This document shows positions 1 through 11,991 of a stretch of 64,000 nucleotides of DNA, one piece after another. Positions within the stretch are counted from its first letter, which is position 1. Each line of letters starts with the position of its first letter. Where the stretch lies: assembly GCA_031763025.1 (NCBI GenBank), contig JASSKH010000029.1:8910571-8974570 (forward strand), in the 5' to 3' direction. This DNA comes from Macrocystis pyrifera (Eukaryota; Sar; Phaeophyceae; Laminariales; Laminariaceae). Position numbers and translations under genes: made by a program. The notes below the pieces were generated by a model. That model was not told the origin of the DNA, did not search any database, and was given only the letters and a program-made list of their open reading frames with translations.

Positions 1-1081
1 TGCAATTGCAATCTAACGTCCTTGCGGAGGATTCGTAATACAAATACAGTAGATCACCGCAGTGTTCTTCTCCCCAGAAAACAGTTTTAGGACAAGAAAT
101 AGAGCGTCTCTAACGTCATCATCGACAAACCCGTGGGGTACTTCTGTTTCCGTACCATAGGTCTCCTTTGATGCGGAACTCCATCTTTGAAGACAAGCAA
201 CTTGGAATTGGAATTGGACGCGTGTTTCCGCACACAGCAGCGCTGTGCGTGTACACTTAGCTGCTTTGCTCTTACTATATATTTAATCCGCTTTGAATCC
301 GACGAATTGTATTTGTCGCAGTCCAACCGCATTGCGAATGTTGTTCTGGTTGCGTGTGCATTTGTTACGACTGGTGCTATGCTGTAAGAAGACCGCTATT
401 ATGTCCTAGCTTTTTAGTCGATGAGAGCCACTCGGCCGAGAGACCTTACATCCTTGGATCTTCACTCTTGTGTTTTCGCAACACTCACCGGTGGGGTGTT
501 GGTTGTTACTCTGCGACAACAAACAATACTTTGACATCCAATTCTGATTGAGATACAGAGCCACTCTTCCGTAGCCCAAGTCTTGCCATGATTGTTTTCG
601 GGGTGACGTATGTAGTTGCTGTCATATGAAGAACGCCTCGAGAATGTTAATGACCTGCACTACCGTACAACTCGCCCAATATGCAGACGTTTCGCAACTA
701 GGACCTGCAGTCACTGGAACGGTCAAACGTTTTCGTGGCGTCGGTTACTTCCAAAAATGTCGTAAAAACACAAACAGCTTCTACTGTAAATGCATATCGG
801 TACAGAGTACTTGAAGCCACCTCGTTAAATGTCCATAGAGATTGATCACACATGCAAACATTGGTTCATCTATTCTAACTGATATAACCCATCTCCCCGC
901 CCGGAACCCTGTGAGGGCCACCTCCTAGTGAAACAGGTATCAACTTCTCTTTCGTGGGTTCTCTGTACTCCGTGTGTTTATGTGTTTCTCTAGATATTTT
1001 ACCTAATATCGCAGTCCACGACTCGACATTCCGTTTCAGGGTGCGCCCCAAGTGGGAGGAGGGCATACAACCGGACCGCTA
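1..1081. other. 5' flank of the surface-protein gene, no gene seen
   Basis: Only short open frames without recognisable motifs occur here. The stretch presumably holds the promoter and 5' untranslated region of the gene starting at 1082, but I see no convincing TATA box or other site. A sequence resembling a splice acceptor (tttcag) ends near 1040, so a non-coding first exon upstream is possible. Confidence 0.4.
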
Positions 1082-4000
1082 ATGGCCAGATACATCATCG
1101 CTTTGGTTGGCGCTCTTGCATTGTCGTTGGACCGGTGCATATCCCAGACAACTGACTGCTCCGGGAATGTCCTTTTCCTTAATGACGGATTCTGCGACCC
1201 TGAGAACAACAACTTGGCCTGTGCCTTCGACGGGGGGGACTGCTGCGAGTGCACTTGCGTCGACAGCCCTTTGTACGTTTGCGGCATGATCGGATTTAAT
1301 TGTTTAGACCCGGCCTGCCCTGGCGAGGCTTCTTCACAATACCCAAACTGCACCGGACGGTTCGATTGGCTTGACGACGGATTCTGTGACACTGACTTCA
1401 ACAACATTCTGGCTTGCGGCTACGACGGTGGAGACTGCTGCGAGTGTACCTGCACGGACGGTCCCTTGCATACGTGCGGCTCAAATGGCTTCTTTTGTGA
1501 GGATCAGGAATGTTTCGATCCGGCCACCGCCGTTGAATACCCCAACTGCACGGGCAACTGGTTGACGATAGGAGACGGTGTGTGTACCGCTGAGAACAAC
1601 AACCTGCCTTGCGGATACGATGGCGGAGATTGCTGCCTGTGTACCTGCAGCGGAAATGCCTGCGCGGTCAGTGAGTTCGACTGCTCGGATCCTAGTGGCG
1701 GTGACGAAGTGTACGACTGCAAGCCACCGCCGCCTACCTCCCTACCTTGCCCAGACGATGGTCAGAGCGTGTGGGTGGTAGAGGACACGAAGCAAGCCAG
1801 CGCTCTAGCGGAGGCCGTGAATTGCTCGGGCGGATCGTTCGAGGTGTTGTGGGGGGGAAGCGTCGTCGTCGACAAAACCATTTTTGTCTTCAATGGAACC
1901 GTCTTGAACGTGACGGGGACCGGGTTAACCGCCAGCATGGATGGAAACTCTTCGACACGGCTATTCACCGTCGTTGACGCTTCTGTGCATGTAACAGGGG
2001 TAAATATGAGCTATGGTACTGGCGTGGTCGGAGGCGCAGTCGCTGCCGCTCGGGCTCGATTGGATTTCGCCAGGACGTCGTTTTTGGGCAATGCTGCTAC
2101 CGGCCACGGGGGGGCTGTTTACGCGTCCGATCGCTCAGTCGTGTCCTTTACTGCGGACACTCTTTTTTCTGGAAACACTGCAGCCAGGGACGGTGGTGCT
2201 GTGTACGTTTTCAGAAGTTCCTGCGATGGGGAAGATGTCACATTTTTCAACAATACCGCCGGCGATGACGGAGGCGCGATGATGGTAACGAACTCCTCTT
2301 CTTCGTCCTGGACGGGGAAGGTCGTTTATTTTGGAAACCGAGCCGGGGGTGACGGAGGTGCCATATCAACATATTTCGGGTCTATCCTTGATTGGAACAC
2401 AGCAGCAACGTTTCGTCACAATCGGGCATGGGAGAGCGCGGGGGCACTCGCCCTCCAAAGTTCCTGTAGTGCTTCGTGGGTTGGGGAGGTCACATTCGAC
2501 AACAACAGCGCCCAGCAGTTTGCTGGTGCGCTTCATGTTCAGGACGAGTCCCATGTTCGGTGGAATGCGACAACCGTCTTCACCCTCAACCGGGCTGGTT
2601 TCACCGGAGGAGCAGTCCGTGTGACCAACGGCTCCAGCGCTTCATGGAGTGGATACACGAGCTATGCTGGAAACCATGGCTTGACCGGAGGTGCCGTGAT
2701 GCTGGAAGGCTATTCCGCGGCTTTCTGGAGCGGAACCACTACAGCTTTCGGTAACACCGCCGACACCGAGGGGGGCGCCGTCTATGTTTCCAATTTCTCA
2801 AGTGCTATATGGGACGGGAGTACGAACTTTTCAGGCAACGCAGCAGGAGAGGGGGGGGCTGTACGTGCCACTTTAAACTCGAGCTTGTCGTTTGCCGGGA
2901 ACATCGATTTTCGTGGCAATCGTGCCGTTGATATAGATAGAGCAGACATCGCACCGTTGGGTGGAGCTCTTTCAACCATGTTTTGCACCGTTGCGTTCAA
3001 CGGGGAAACCACGTTTACCGACAATCAGGGGGACAAAAGTGGGGGGGCTTTGTACATGGCTGAAACAATCGCTTCGTTTTCAGGGAAGGCGTCGTTTCGT
3101 AATAATTCGGCGGGCTTCGGCGGGGCTGTGTCCGTGTTTCGCTCGGCCGTTGACCTCGACGGAAGCGCCTTTTTTGGCGGCAATTCCGCCATAGATATTG
3201 GCGGTGCTGTTTACGCCGACACTCTTTCAAATGTTTCGTTGGCCGGCGAGGCGGAGTTTGTTGGCAATGTGGCGCGACATGGGGGTGGTCTTGGTGTTAT
3301 GGATGGCTCGAACGTTTCGTGGAGCGGGAAGACGACGCTGGCAGATAACCACGCCCATGGCAACCTTTCCGCGTCAGGTGGTGGGTTGTATGTGTTCGGC
3401 GCCATGGCTTCCTGGAGCGGGGAGACTACGTTCGATTCAAATTCAGCTGTGTTTTCTGGGGGGGTGCCGATGTGAATAACGGGGCAACGATATTTTGGAG
3501 CGGAGAGACAACATTTTTGGACTGTGCTTCATCCTTTGGCGGCGCCCTTTTCGTGATAAATGCATCGGCCACGGGATGGAGCGGACACACGAAGTTCATA
3601 TCCAACACAGCTACATTCTTTGGAGGGGGAGTTGGATCACTGTTCTTCGAGAAGGGAGGCAACCCCGTAAGCTCAGTGCTCGACATCAACGGATCAACTA
3701 CGTTTACCAATAACTCAGCCGGAACAACCGGGGGCGGCATGGCTTTGAACGGGATGTTGACTGTTAGGTTCCAGACGCCAGATGTACTGTTCGTCGCTAA
3801 TTCCGCGAAGGTCGTGGGGGGGGCGGTCTTTGTGTCTAGTTTCGGCATTGGCCTGACGTTCCCCGGAGTGAGGTTTGTCGATAACTTCTCCGGTGCCGGC
3901 GGTGCGGTTTACGTCGCAGCCTCAGGAAACCAAGACCTAGAGGCCTTCACCCTCACACCAGAATCTGCAACCAAGTTCGACGGGTGCCAGTTCATCGGCA

Positions 4001-7000
4001 ACCGCGCAACAGCAACTGGCGGGGCCCTGGAAACCGTTGCTGGGCAAGATCACATCTCCAACTCCATATTTGTGGGCAACACAGCAGGGGTTGGAGGAGC
4101 CTTGAGACTGGGTGGCAAGACGTTCATGGATAACTGTTCCTTCGTAGACAACAAGTCTGATGAGGGTGAAGGGCCGGCCGTGGATAACGTGGGATTTGTT
4201 GGAAGCATGACCGAGACTTCATTCATCGGCAACGTGTTCAACTGTCAACCGGGCGAGTACCTGGAGCTTAACGCGGTGAGCAATGGGTTGAGAACGTTAT
4301 ATTTTTGGTCGTAGTATAAAAAAATGATATCTGAAGCGATATCAAGCCTTAGTCGCCGTGCGTTGTGGCATCAACCATTCTGGGGGTATTAGAACCTCGC
4401 CTTGTGTGTCGGGATGTTCTAGATGACAGAGACACCCCCAGTTGTATTGCCTGACGTTTTAGTCTTCGGCAAATATTGGCACCTCGTTCTGCACAGATTA
4501 CGAAACGATTACATAAATATCACCTAGAAATATTGGCCTCAGATGTGACTCACTAACGCGACGTATTCATCGTGTTTGGCTGACGTAACGTCGGGATAAT
4601 ATCGCGTGTCTTGTTTGTTTTGTTGCAGTCTTCGAACGCATACGACGTAGCCTGCAACGGATGCGAGACTTTGTGCCAAGACTGCGTCTTCGAGGAATCT
4701 CTCGTTGCTCCTATGTGCACCCAAGTGATGCAGAATGCCGCAAGTTCCGGCGGAGCTTCCACGTTGGAAACCATCTCTATTAATCGTGGCTATTGGCGGG
4801 CTACACCTAATAGCACTGTGGTTTTGTCCTGCTATAATCACGAGGCATGTCTAGGAGGGGTGACGGGGACCTCTGACTACTGTTTGGAGGGCTATAAAGG
4901 ACCATGTGAGCAACGAACCTTGTCAAATAGTATTATCGCGCTTCGTAATGTGCCATAATTCGGGCACCACACCTGACACGACGGAATTTCAGACAACGGT
5001 ACGTGGCAACTGCCAGTCAGGCAGCCTATGACTTGGTGTAAGCAATGCATTTTCCCACCACTTTCGTGTTTTACATGGAACCCATCTATTGAGTATATGG
5101 ATGCGATGATTATGCATGGTATCATAGTGGTATGAATTGTCGGCCTCTCCGGTTCTGGCTGACGCGGCTCTTCATTTGAGAACGTAGGCTATGCTTGCCT
5201 ATTTCATAAAGCGCTTTGCCCCAGTAAAGTGTTCCCTGGGTCGAGCGCACAAACTCCCTCACCAAGAAATGTTTCGTGAGGTATATAGTGCTCCTCAGGG
5301 GAGGGTCTAGGAAATGTCAAATGCTCTCCATGCCGTATATAAATATTGAACACCTAACACACCACCAGCACGGGGTTCAATACGATCTGCTGCGGAACCG
5401 CGCCATGGGACAAGCCTTCAAACTGTGTCTTCACAAGCCGACTCTTTACACCGCTCGCTCGCGTCGCTATGCATCAGATTGCTCGATTTGCGTTGACGGC
5501 TATGCAGCGAGTTTCGGATTCGCCTGCGACAAGTGTGTGGATAGAGCAGGCGGGGTCGTGGTCGTCGTCGTTCTGGTCCTGACGATCCTTCTCGCGGCGG
5601 CTGCCATTGCGACCCACACAATATCGGGCCAGCCCGAAGGTAGTGGGCGGGGAAGGATCGAGCGGCTGACGAGGTATATTCCACTTCAGTCTATCAAGAT
5701 TGTCATCGTTGCGTGGCAGATCGTGACGCAGGTGAGAAGTTTCTTTGTAAGACCACCGGCATGCCAGCACACATGTCTAATGCTTGCGCGTTCAGTGTTC
5801 AAGCCGCTCCCTGAAGTGCACTGTCAAGAGGCATCGCCACCCAACGCTGTAGGGTAAATACTGTTTTCGATACATTCATCAATCGAGGGAGTGTCATAAT
5901 AGTTGTACAACTAAATGTTAAGTTCATGCCACTTTCGCTACCCGCTCTTCCTGGTAGATCGATGGTGATCATGTTGTGGACATCGTGCTGAACAAAGAAC
6001 TGAACGCCAACGTTTTCGCAAGGTCGGAGAGTTTATAAGTTGGTGTTCGAGTGGAGTCCTGGTAAAAGCAGAAACCCGTCGACCTGTGTCAAATTTGTTT
6101 GAGACCCCTTTGCTTGGCCCCAACCGTGCCGTTCCCGTTGCAGTTCACCGCCATTGCAAACGTCACCTACCCGCAAGTGTACCAGCGCTTCCTCGACACC
6201 GTCATGTTTTTAAACTTCGACCTCGGCTGGCTCCTTCAGTTCGTAGGTTGTGTGGTTGACATTGACATCCACGGCCGGCTGTTGATAGCAACGATCGGTC
6301 CCATCGCCGCCGTGATCTTTCTTGCTGTGACGTACGCTGTCGCGACCAAAGGACACGGCGGGTCTGCCGACTCGCTGGGGAAAATACGGCACAAGCACAT
6401 GTCGCTGGTACTATTGCTGACATTCCTAGTGTACTCTGGTGTCAGTTCTATTCTGTTTCAGATGTTCGCCTGCGAGACGCTGGATGACGGCAAGGAATAT
6501 CTCCGTGCGGACTATCGGGTTCTGTGCAAGTCTTCGAGGCATGTCGGGTTTCAAGTTTACGCAGGCTTCATGATTTTAGTATACACAGTAGGAATTCCAT
6601 CGTTTTACGCCATCCTCTTGTTTAGAGACCGTAACGTGCTGAAGGTGAAAGAAGTAGGTCGAGTAGACAGTCTGCGTGTCAAATCGTTTTCCGACCTGTG
6701 GGAACCGTACAAGCCGTCGATGTTCTATTACGAGGTGATCGAGTGCGGTCGACGAGTACTCTTGACGGGAACGGTCGTTTTTATCTATCCCAACACCTCG
6801 GCCCAGATTGCTGTCACTCTGATGATTGCATTTTTTTTTTGCGATGACGTCGGAGGGCTTACGGCCGTACGTGTCAAAATGGGACACCTGGATAAACCGC
6901 ATGGGGCATGTGGTCGTGTACGTGAGTATGTACCTCGCTCTCTTGTTGAAGGTCGACGTCTCAGACGAGCGCTCGAGCAGCCAAAAGGTCTTCGAGGCTG

Positions 7001-7122
7001 TCCTCGTGACCGTCCACCTTGGATTGGTTTTGGCTGTCATAATCGAGACTGGTGTCATCATACGGTCGCTCAGGGCAACGGTGCAAGACGCAATCACGCC
7101 TCGATTTAGCAGAACTGTGTGA
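1082..7122 (+). CDS. LNR / right-handed beta-helix (Pmp-like) multi-pass membrane protein, 4 exons
   Basis: Large surface protein of about 1,570 residues. Exons by eye: 1082-4275, 4629-4905, 5478-5731, 6144-7122, with GT-AG introns of phase 0, 1 and 0. The ATG at 1082 is chosen because it opens a signal peptide (MARYIIALVGALALSL); the frame is also open from a GTG at 1052. Three LNR/Notch-like modules follow (GFCDPENNN...DGGDC, about 1157-1650). Then come more than 20 repeats with GN.A...GGAV motifs, typical of Pmp-like beta-helices, rich in N-glycosylation sequons. Next is a cysteine-rich stalk (CNGCETLCQDC ... GPYCSICVDGY), a first membrane segment near 5550, and further hydrophobic passes to the end. 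Exon 1 changes frame after a run of seven G at 3458-3464, and exon 4 after ten T at 6831-6840; one G more and one T fewer restore the expected family sequence. The family is common in brown algae and other stramenopiles; its function is unknown, with adhesion or sensing inferred. Confidence 0.85.
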
Positions 7123-8722
7123 GATGTGGTTTGGACATGGATGTTGTAGGAAGTTTTGAATGGACGAAGTAAACGCATAGTATGAATGTATTTTAATGTG
7201 TTCCACGTAGCGCAATGATGTGGTCAGGCCTGGCGCATAGTTTTAATGTGAGAATGTGGCAGGTAACCACGCTTGGTATGCCCATGGCTCTGAGCTATGA
7301 CACACATCGTGTTGTAGTGTTGGCAGCAGACACCCACGGCACGGCTTGTAAGTGTTTCGTTTGCAGCTTTGATCACGATATGGCACGGTTCCGTACGAGT
7401 AGACAGTATCATGTATAGAAACATGACGGTTTTCATCGATCTGGGTGATATTTTCTTGCATCTCGACGTCCTTCCGTAGTGGCAAATTGAATAGTTGTTT
7501 TTCTGTCGGTTTCAGTTCTACTTAGGTGTGACTCTGTGTTTGACTGGCGGCCCATAGACCGGGGATTTCGGTGGAGGTTGTGGTTGAACCGTTAATTGCC
7601 GTAGACGTCAGAACGTGTTCGGGCTGGATGAGCGCCTTTTGCGTTGGTTTGAAATTCAAGAATGTATTTTGGGAATGTTGTCAAAGCCCACTGTCGTTGG
7701 GTTGTCTGATGTGATATAGTTTGGTCTCCAGTAATGCTGTTGTCCTCATCCTGGGCTCCGGCTTATTGTGATTGATGCGTACATTGAACGGTCGTGGCTG
7801 TTGCGGCCGGTGTTCATGCCTTTGCCTATAACTGTTGTTTCTTCGGATTTTTTTCACACGAAAACGCGTGGTGGGGGCCGATGTTTACATCTCTGGATGA
7901 TGAACCCCAAATCACTCGCGGGTATGTTTTCTAGAGCCTTCACTTTTGACTGTTGGTGCTTCAATAATGGTGTGCTCGCTTTTGTTAAGAATAACATGCA
8001 GAAGGTCGAACCAAGTGGACAATAGGCATGACCAAAATTCTTGGCATGTATCAATCGTGAGGTATCTTGTGTACTGTTTCGCCGACTTAAAACTATTTTG
8101 TAGAGCTATGGGGCGGATGATGGATGACAGGATACTCCGTGTTTGTATGGAATATAGTAAAGTGTTGCATGTTATTGAGGTAGTGCGCGAAATACTGACC
8201 CAATATATCAGGCAGCCCCATGGCTATTGTGATCCCCCCCGCCCCCCCGTCCCCGCTCCCTCTGTTTGCATTTATAGGGGGTTCGGCGCTGGGAGATTTC
8301 GTTTTTTTTTTCATGTATTGATCGTTTGTAGATTCATACTCGGTTGTGGCCAGAAGGTTTTTATCCTGCTCTCCATCATTTTCCACCATACGACCCGCTA
8401 TGTCGTCGATATATATGTGGTCGTACATGGATACATATTTTGATGCAGCATCGCACGAAATTCCTGGTTGGGCATTGTCTTTCGTGCGTGGGTCTCCTAC
8501 CTCCCTTTCTTTGCACCGGCGAGTAGACTGTGTCTGGTATTCTCGGACAACTTTGAGTATATTATGATGTATGACACGGACACAGCCTCCTTGTACTTCC
8601 TGGTTTGTCTAGCATACCCCCTAACGCAAGCGTTAGATGGAATGGGAGTGGTGGCTGGAGGGTGCGGTATGTATTCGAGTGTTTCGTCATTTCGCCTTTT
8701 CACGCTGCTCACCTGCGGAGTT
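7123..8722. other. intergenic, nothing recognised
   Basis: AT-rich sequence downstream of the surface-protein gene. It holds short open frames without motifs and a C-rich tract near 8230-8260. I see no gene or mobile element. Confidence 0.4.
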
Positions 8723-8785
8723 CTTGCTATTCCCTAGGTTTAACTTGCTATTCCCTAGGTTTATACCTGTTATTCCCTACGTTTA
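8723..8785 (+). repeat. three tandem 21-bp units
   Basis: The unit CTTGCTATTCCCTAGGTTTA occurs at 8723-8743 and 8744-8764, with a third, diverged unit at 8765-8785. It lies at the left edge of repeat copy D. Copy C (35411-36330) carries a single version of the same motif at its matching edge. Confidence 0.8.
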
Positions 8786-11127
8786 CCTATGGTTATCTAG
8801 AAGCAAAATTAATTTCCTGTTCTAACGGAAAAATAACTAAAATCGGTACACCAGTGTTTTTTTGCTAGTTTACGGTACAAAAATTCAAACTAGGAAATCA
8901 GGGTACACCAAACCCAAGTTAGATGACATTTTGTGTCAAGGTATTCCGTTTTATGGCAAAACGTCCATGTCCGTCCGTCTCCCTTGCCAAAATGACAAAA
9001 AAGGGAACACCATCGTATTTCTGCCAGTTTACCGTACGAAAAAATAAAACGAGGTGATTAGGGCACACCAAACCCAAGTTGAATGACGTTTTATGTCAAA
9101 GTATATCGTTTTATGTTAATAAAGCAATGTCCTGGTATAGCTTATAATTACGATAAAAAACGGCTTTCGTGAAGACAAGCGCCTTCTTGTACTGGTGTTC
9201 ATACGAACATACCAGGTACGAGGAAAACGTAGCTTATATTTCTGAAGGCTTCTTATTTCGTTTATGCGCGTGCGTGTACTTGGGGCACGGCACCACGGGC
9301 GAGCCCGGCGCCGTCGCGGGTGTCAGCGGGTGCTGACGTGTAGAGGGGGGGTTGCAAGGAGCGCGGTCGCCGTTTTCGCACAGGTGGCCACTGGAGTACC
9401 TTGAGAGCGTACTCTGGTGGACCTTAAGCAAAAACACCTTGAACCACAAATCTCAAGGTCGATCATTGCCCAACGTCAACATTCACAACTTCCCCGGATT
9501 GTCGAATGCAAGCGTCACAATGTACTCAGGTTCGGAAACGTACCAGGTCAATGTGCTGTGTTTTTTGTTACACGGCTGACAGCACAACAAAAATCGAAAT
9601 CGAATAATCGAAATCGAATCGAGAAACAAACCACAAAATGAAAACGACGAAAACAAAGCAAAATCATGAAATCTGGGCAAAAACACGAAACACGAAAAAA
9701 TACCAAAATTGATGGAGAAAATGATATGTACACGAAAAAAAGTATAACGAAACTGGAGAAGACAACATAGACTACTGCAGTAGTAGTGCAGTGCATGCGC
9801 CCACTACAACATGTTACACCAACTCACGACAAGGTTTGTGTGGTCAACAATGGGATGTTTTTTCCTGTATGTACACGTTTTCTTGTCTCTCTCGCTGTTT
9901 TGCACTGCACAGAACCGCCACCATATGCGACACATGCTCTACACGCAAAAGTCACCCACAACGTACGTGTAAAATTATGCAAAACATGTGAAGCTTCGGC
10001 ACATACCACGTTCGGGGAAGAAGAATGTTTTGCACTATTTTTCTTACTTTTGAAAAGAATTCCGCGTCTATTCTGCAATAAACGAAAAGTCGCCAAAAAT
10101 AGCACTACAAATATTTTGATGAAAAATTGCGATCGACGCAAAACTCACCTCTCTTGTATAATGCAAACATTATTGCAGATACATACTGCCTGGTAGACGG
10201 CAATTCGCAGTTTAACAACACCCATTGTCAACTCCATGCCCCTCTTCCCCATCCCTTCCTTCTTCTCAATCATGCCAACGATTCAGTACCCCTCCGCAAG
10301 CCCCAAGTTTCCTTTGTTCAATATTCCATGTTATACTTCGTCAATATATCATACACATAACAACAACATATATACAAACAACAAGCAGTACACAATTACT
10401 CGAAAAATGTGTCATAGGTGTTGGAAAAAAAAAAACTCAAACAATCGTTGCAAGAACATCCTCAAACCTAACGACACCGTCACATGTAACTGAAAGTTCA
10501 CGACAGGGCGTCTCACAATGGAAGTGCATTAAATATTTGTTACGTTACGCAAGCGTTGCGGTATACGTTTTTTCCTGTCGCCGCAACGTGCTAACGTTGT
10601 GGTTTCGCCACAACGTCCCGCAACGTACCTAAGTGGCCGCCTGTGCGTGGCTAGGCGTCGCGGGTGCCTCGAGACACGTGGGAAGCACGAATGGGCTCTG
10701 CCCGGCCTCCTCGTGAGGCTCCGCTTGTACGATATACGAGATATAAGGGTGGTTTTGAAATGCAAAATAGTATTCAAGCGGTGCTTGGTTTTTGCGACTA
10801 AACCAAATTTCAAACAGAGAGCGATGCAGTCTGAGCACCAACTTTATCGAGCTGGCGAACAAGGGCCACGGTGAGCACCGGGCTTCACGCGAAGCGGGCG
10901 ACGGGGCTCACTGTGGCAGAGAGGGATTAAAGCTTTACCCTGACCGAATCGGTGGTGAGGTGGTCGCGAGACGGCGGGCGGCGTACCAGGCTAAGGGAGA
11001 AGCTCTGCAGTTCGTTTTTGTTCTTTTTGACCTGTGCAAGGCGTTCCAATCAGGCAGAAAAATATTACACGAGAAGGGACGGGGACATTTTTTCTTTCCG
11101 CACTTTTTCGTACTACTTCCTGCTTCA
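8765..11127 (+). repeat. dispersed TATA-bearing repeat, copy D (split)
   Basis: One of four copies of a dispersed, apparently non-coding repeat. Copy D is 8765-9378 plus 10646 to about 11127, split by the element at 9379-10645. The left part matches the left part of copy C and contains an internal tandem duplication of about 150 bp (near 8850-9110). The core shared by copies A to D starts near 9260 (GCGTGCGTGTACT) and includes a TATA-like box (agatataagg, about 10738), followed by a conserved nested hairpin (outer GTGAGC/GCTCAC, inner GCTTC ACGC GAAGC, about 10870-10912). It ends near a GGGACGGGG motif at about 11078. It could be an LTR-like or promoter-bearing end of a larger element, but no coding part is attached and no TG...CA ends are clear. 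Confidence 0.7.
9379..10645. mobile_element. non-autonomous DNA transposon inside repeat copy D
   Basis: A 1,267-bp insertion whose ends are inverted repeats: CACAGGTGGCCACT on the left and the complement of CACAGGCGGCCACT on the right, one mismatch in 14 with weaker similarity beyond. Comparison with the uninterrupted copy C (ttttcgtggc) shows the two bases CG duplicated at 9377-9378 and 10646-10647. The right subterminal region repeats a caacgt word many times, and the left repeats accttga. No open frame looks like a transposase. The short duplication and CAC... ends are loosely reminiscent of CACTA/EnSpm elements, but the family is not certain. Confidence 0.8.
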
Positions 11128-11836
11128 CCTGTGTTGCACTACCCACGAAAAAAGCTGATATTGCCAAAAGTCCCGACCACAAAGACACTGGAAGCACGTC
11201 TGCCGCCGTGATTTTTACTGACGACGTGTCGTTTTTCTGCTCAATCCCAACCGTTCCTTGCGGGCAAAAATTTGGCAGACCAGAGACGAGCTCTTGGGTG
11301 CATTCTCGTGAGTGGGCCAAGGCGACAGCCATTTTCGTTTCCTCCTTCGGGGCGGACCTCGTCGCTGAAGTTTGAAAATGTTTCAGGCGCTTGAATGTTT
11401 GGTTTCTTGTACTGTAGCCAAGTTTTGTTTTCCTGCTGTAGAACGAGCGGAGGGACCCAGAAGTCGTCCCGACCAGGAGGGACCCAGAAGTCGTAACGAG
11501 TACGTTCCTCCTTCTCGTTCTTCAGCAGAATAAAAAATACTTGACTACAGTACAAGAAACCAAACATTCAAGGGCCTGGAACCATTGTTTCAAACTACAG
11601 CGACGAGGTCCGCCCCGAAGGAGGACACGAAAGTGCTGTCGCTTTGGCACACTCACGGTAGTCCACCAAGCAGCTCATATCCGGTCTTGCAATTGTTGGC
11701 CCGATAGGAACGTTGGGAGCTGGGGCAAAAAAACGAAAAGTCCTCGTGAAAAAACGGCGGCAGACGTGCTTCCATTTGCTTTGTTGTCGGAACTTTTGGC
11801 TATTTCAGCGTTTTTTAATGGGGAGTGCAACACAGG
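11128..11836. mobile_element. foldback (long inverted-repeat) element
   Basis: Two arms of about 325 bp, 11128-11455 and about 11510-11836, are inverted copies of each other. The ends read CCTGTGTTGCACT and its complement. The roughly 55-bp loop holds two direct copies of gagggacccagaagtcgt (about 11450 and 11477). Several long words such as GAATGTTTGGTTTCTTGTAC match perfectly between the arms. It directly follows repeat copy D. I could not settle a target-site duplication. No coding potential is seen; the minus-strand frame at 11241-11567 spans the arm and loop and is probably chance. Confidence 0.8.
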
Positions 11837-11991
11837 GACTACTTTTAACACTGCCTACTGCCTACACGTTGCTGTTGTAGGTGTACCAGTCCAGACCAGT
11901 GCAGCACTACTGTACTGCAACAAGATCAGGAACACACTAGGACCATGCAACACAACCCTGCTGCGCTACCCCCCCCGTCCCCTCCTTGGGT

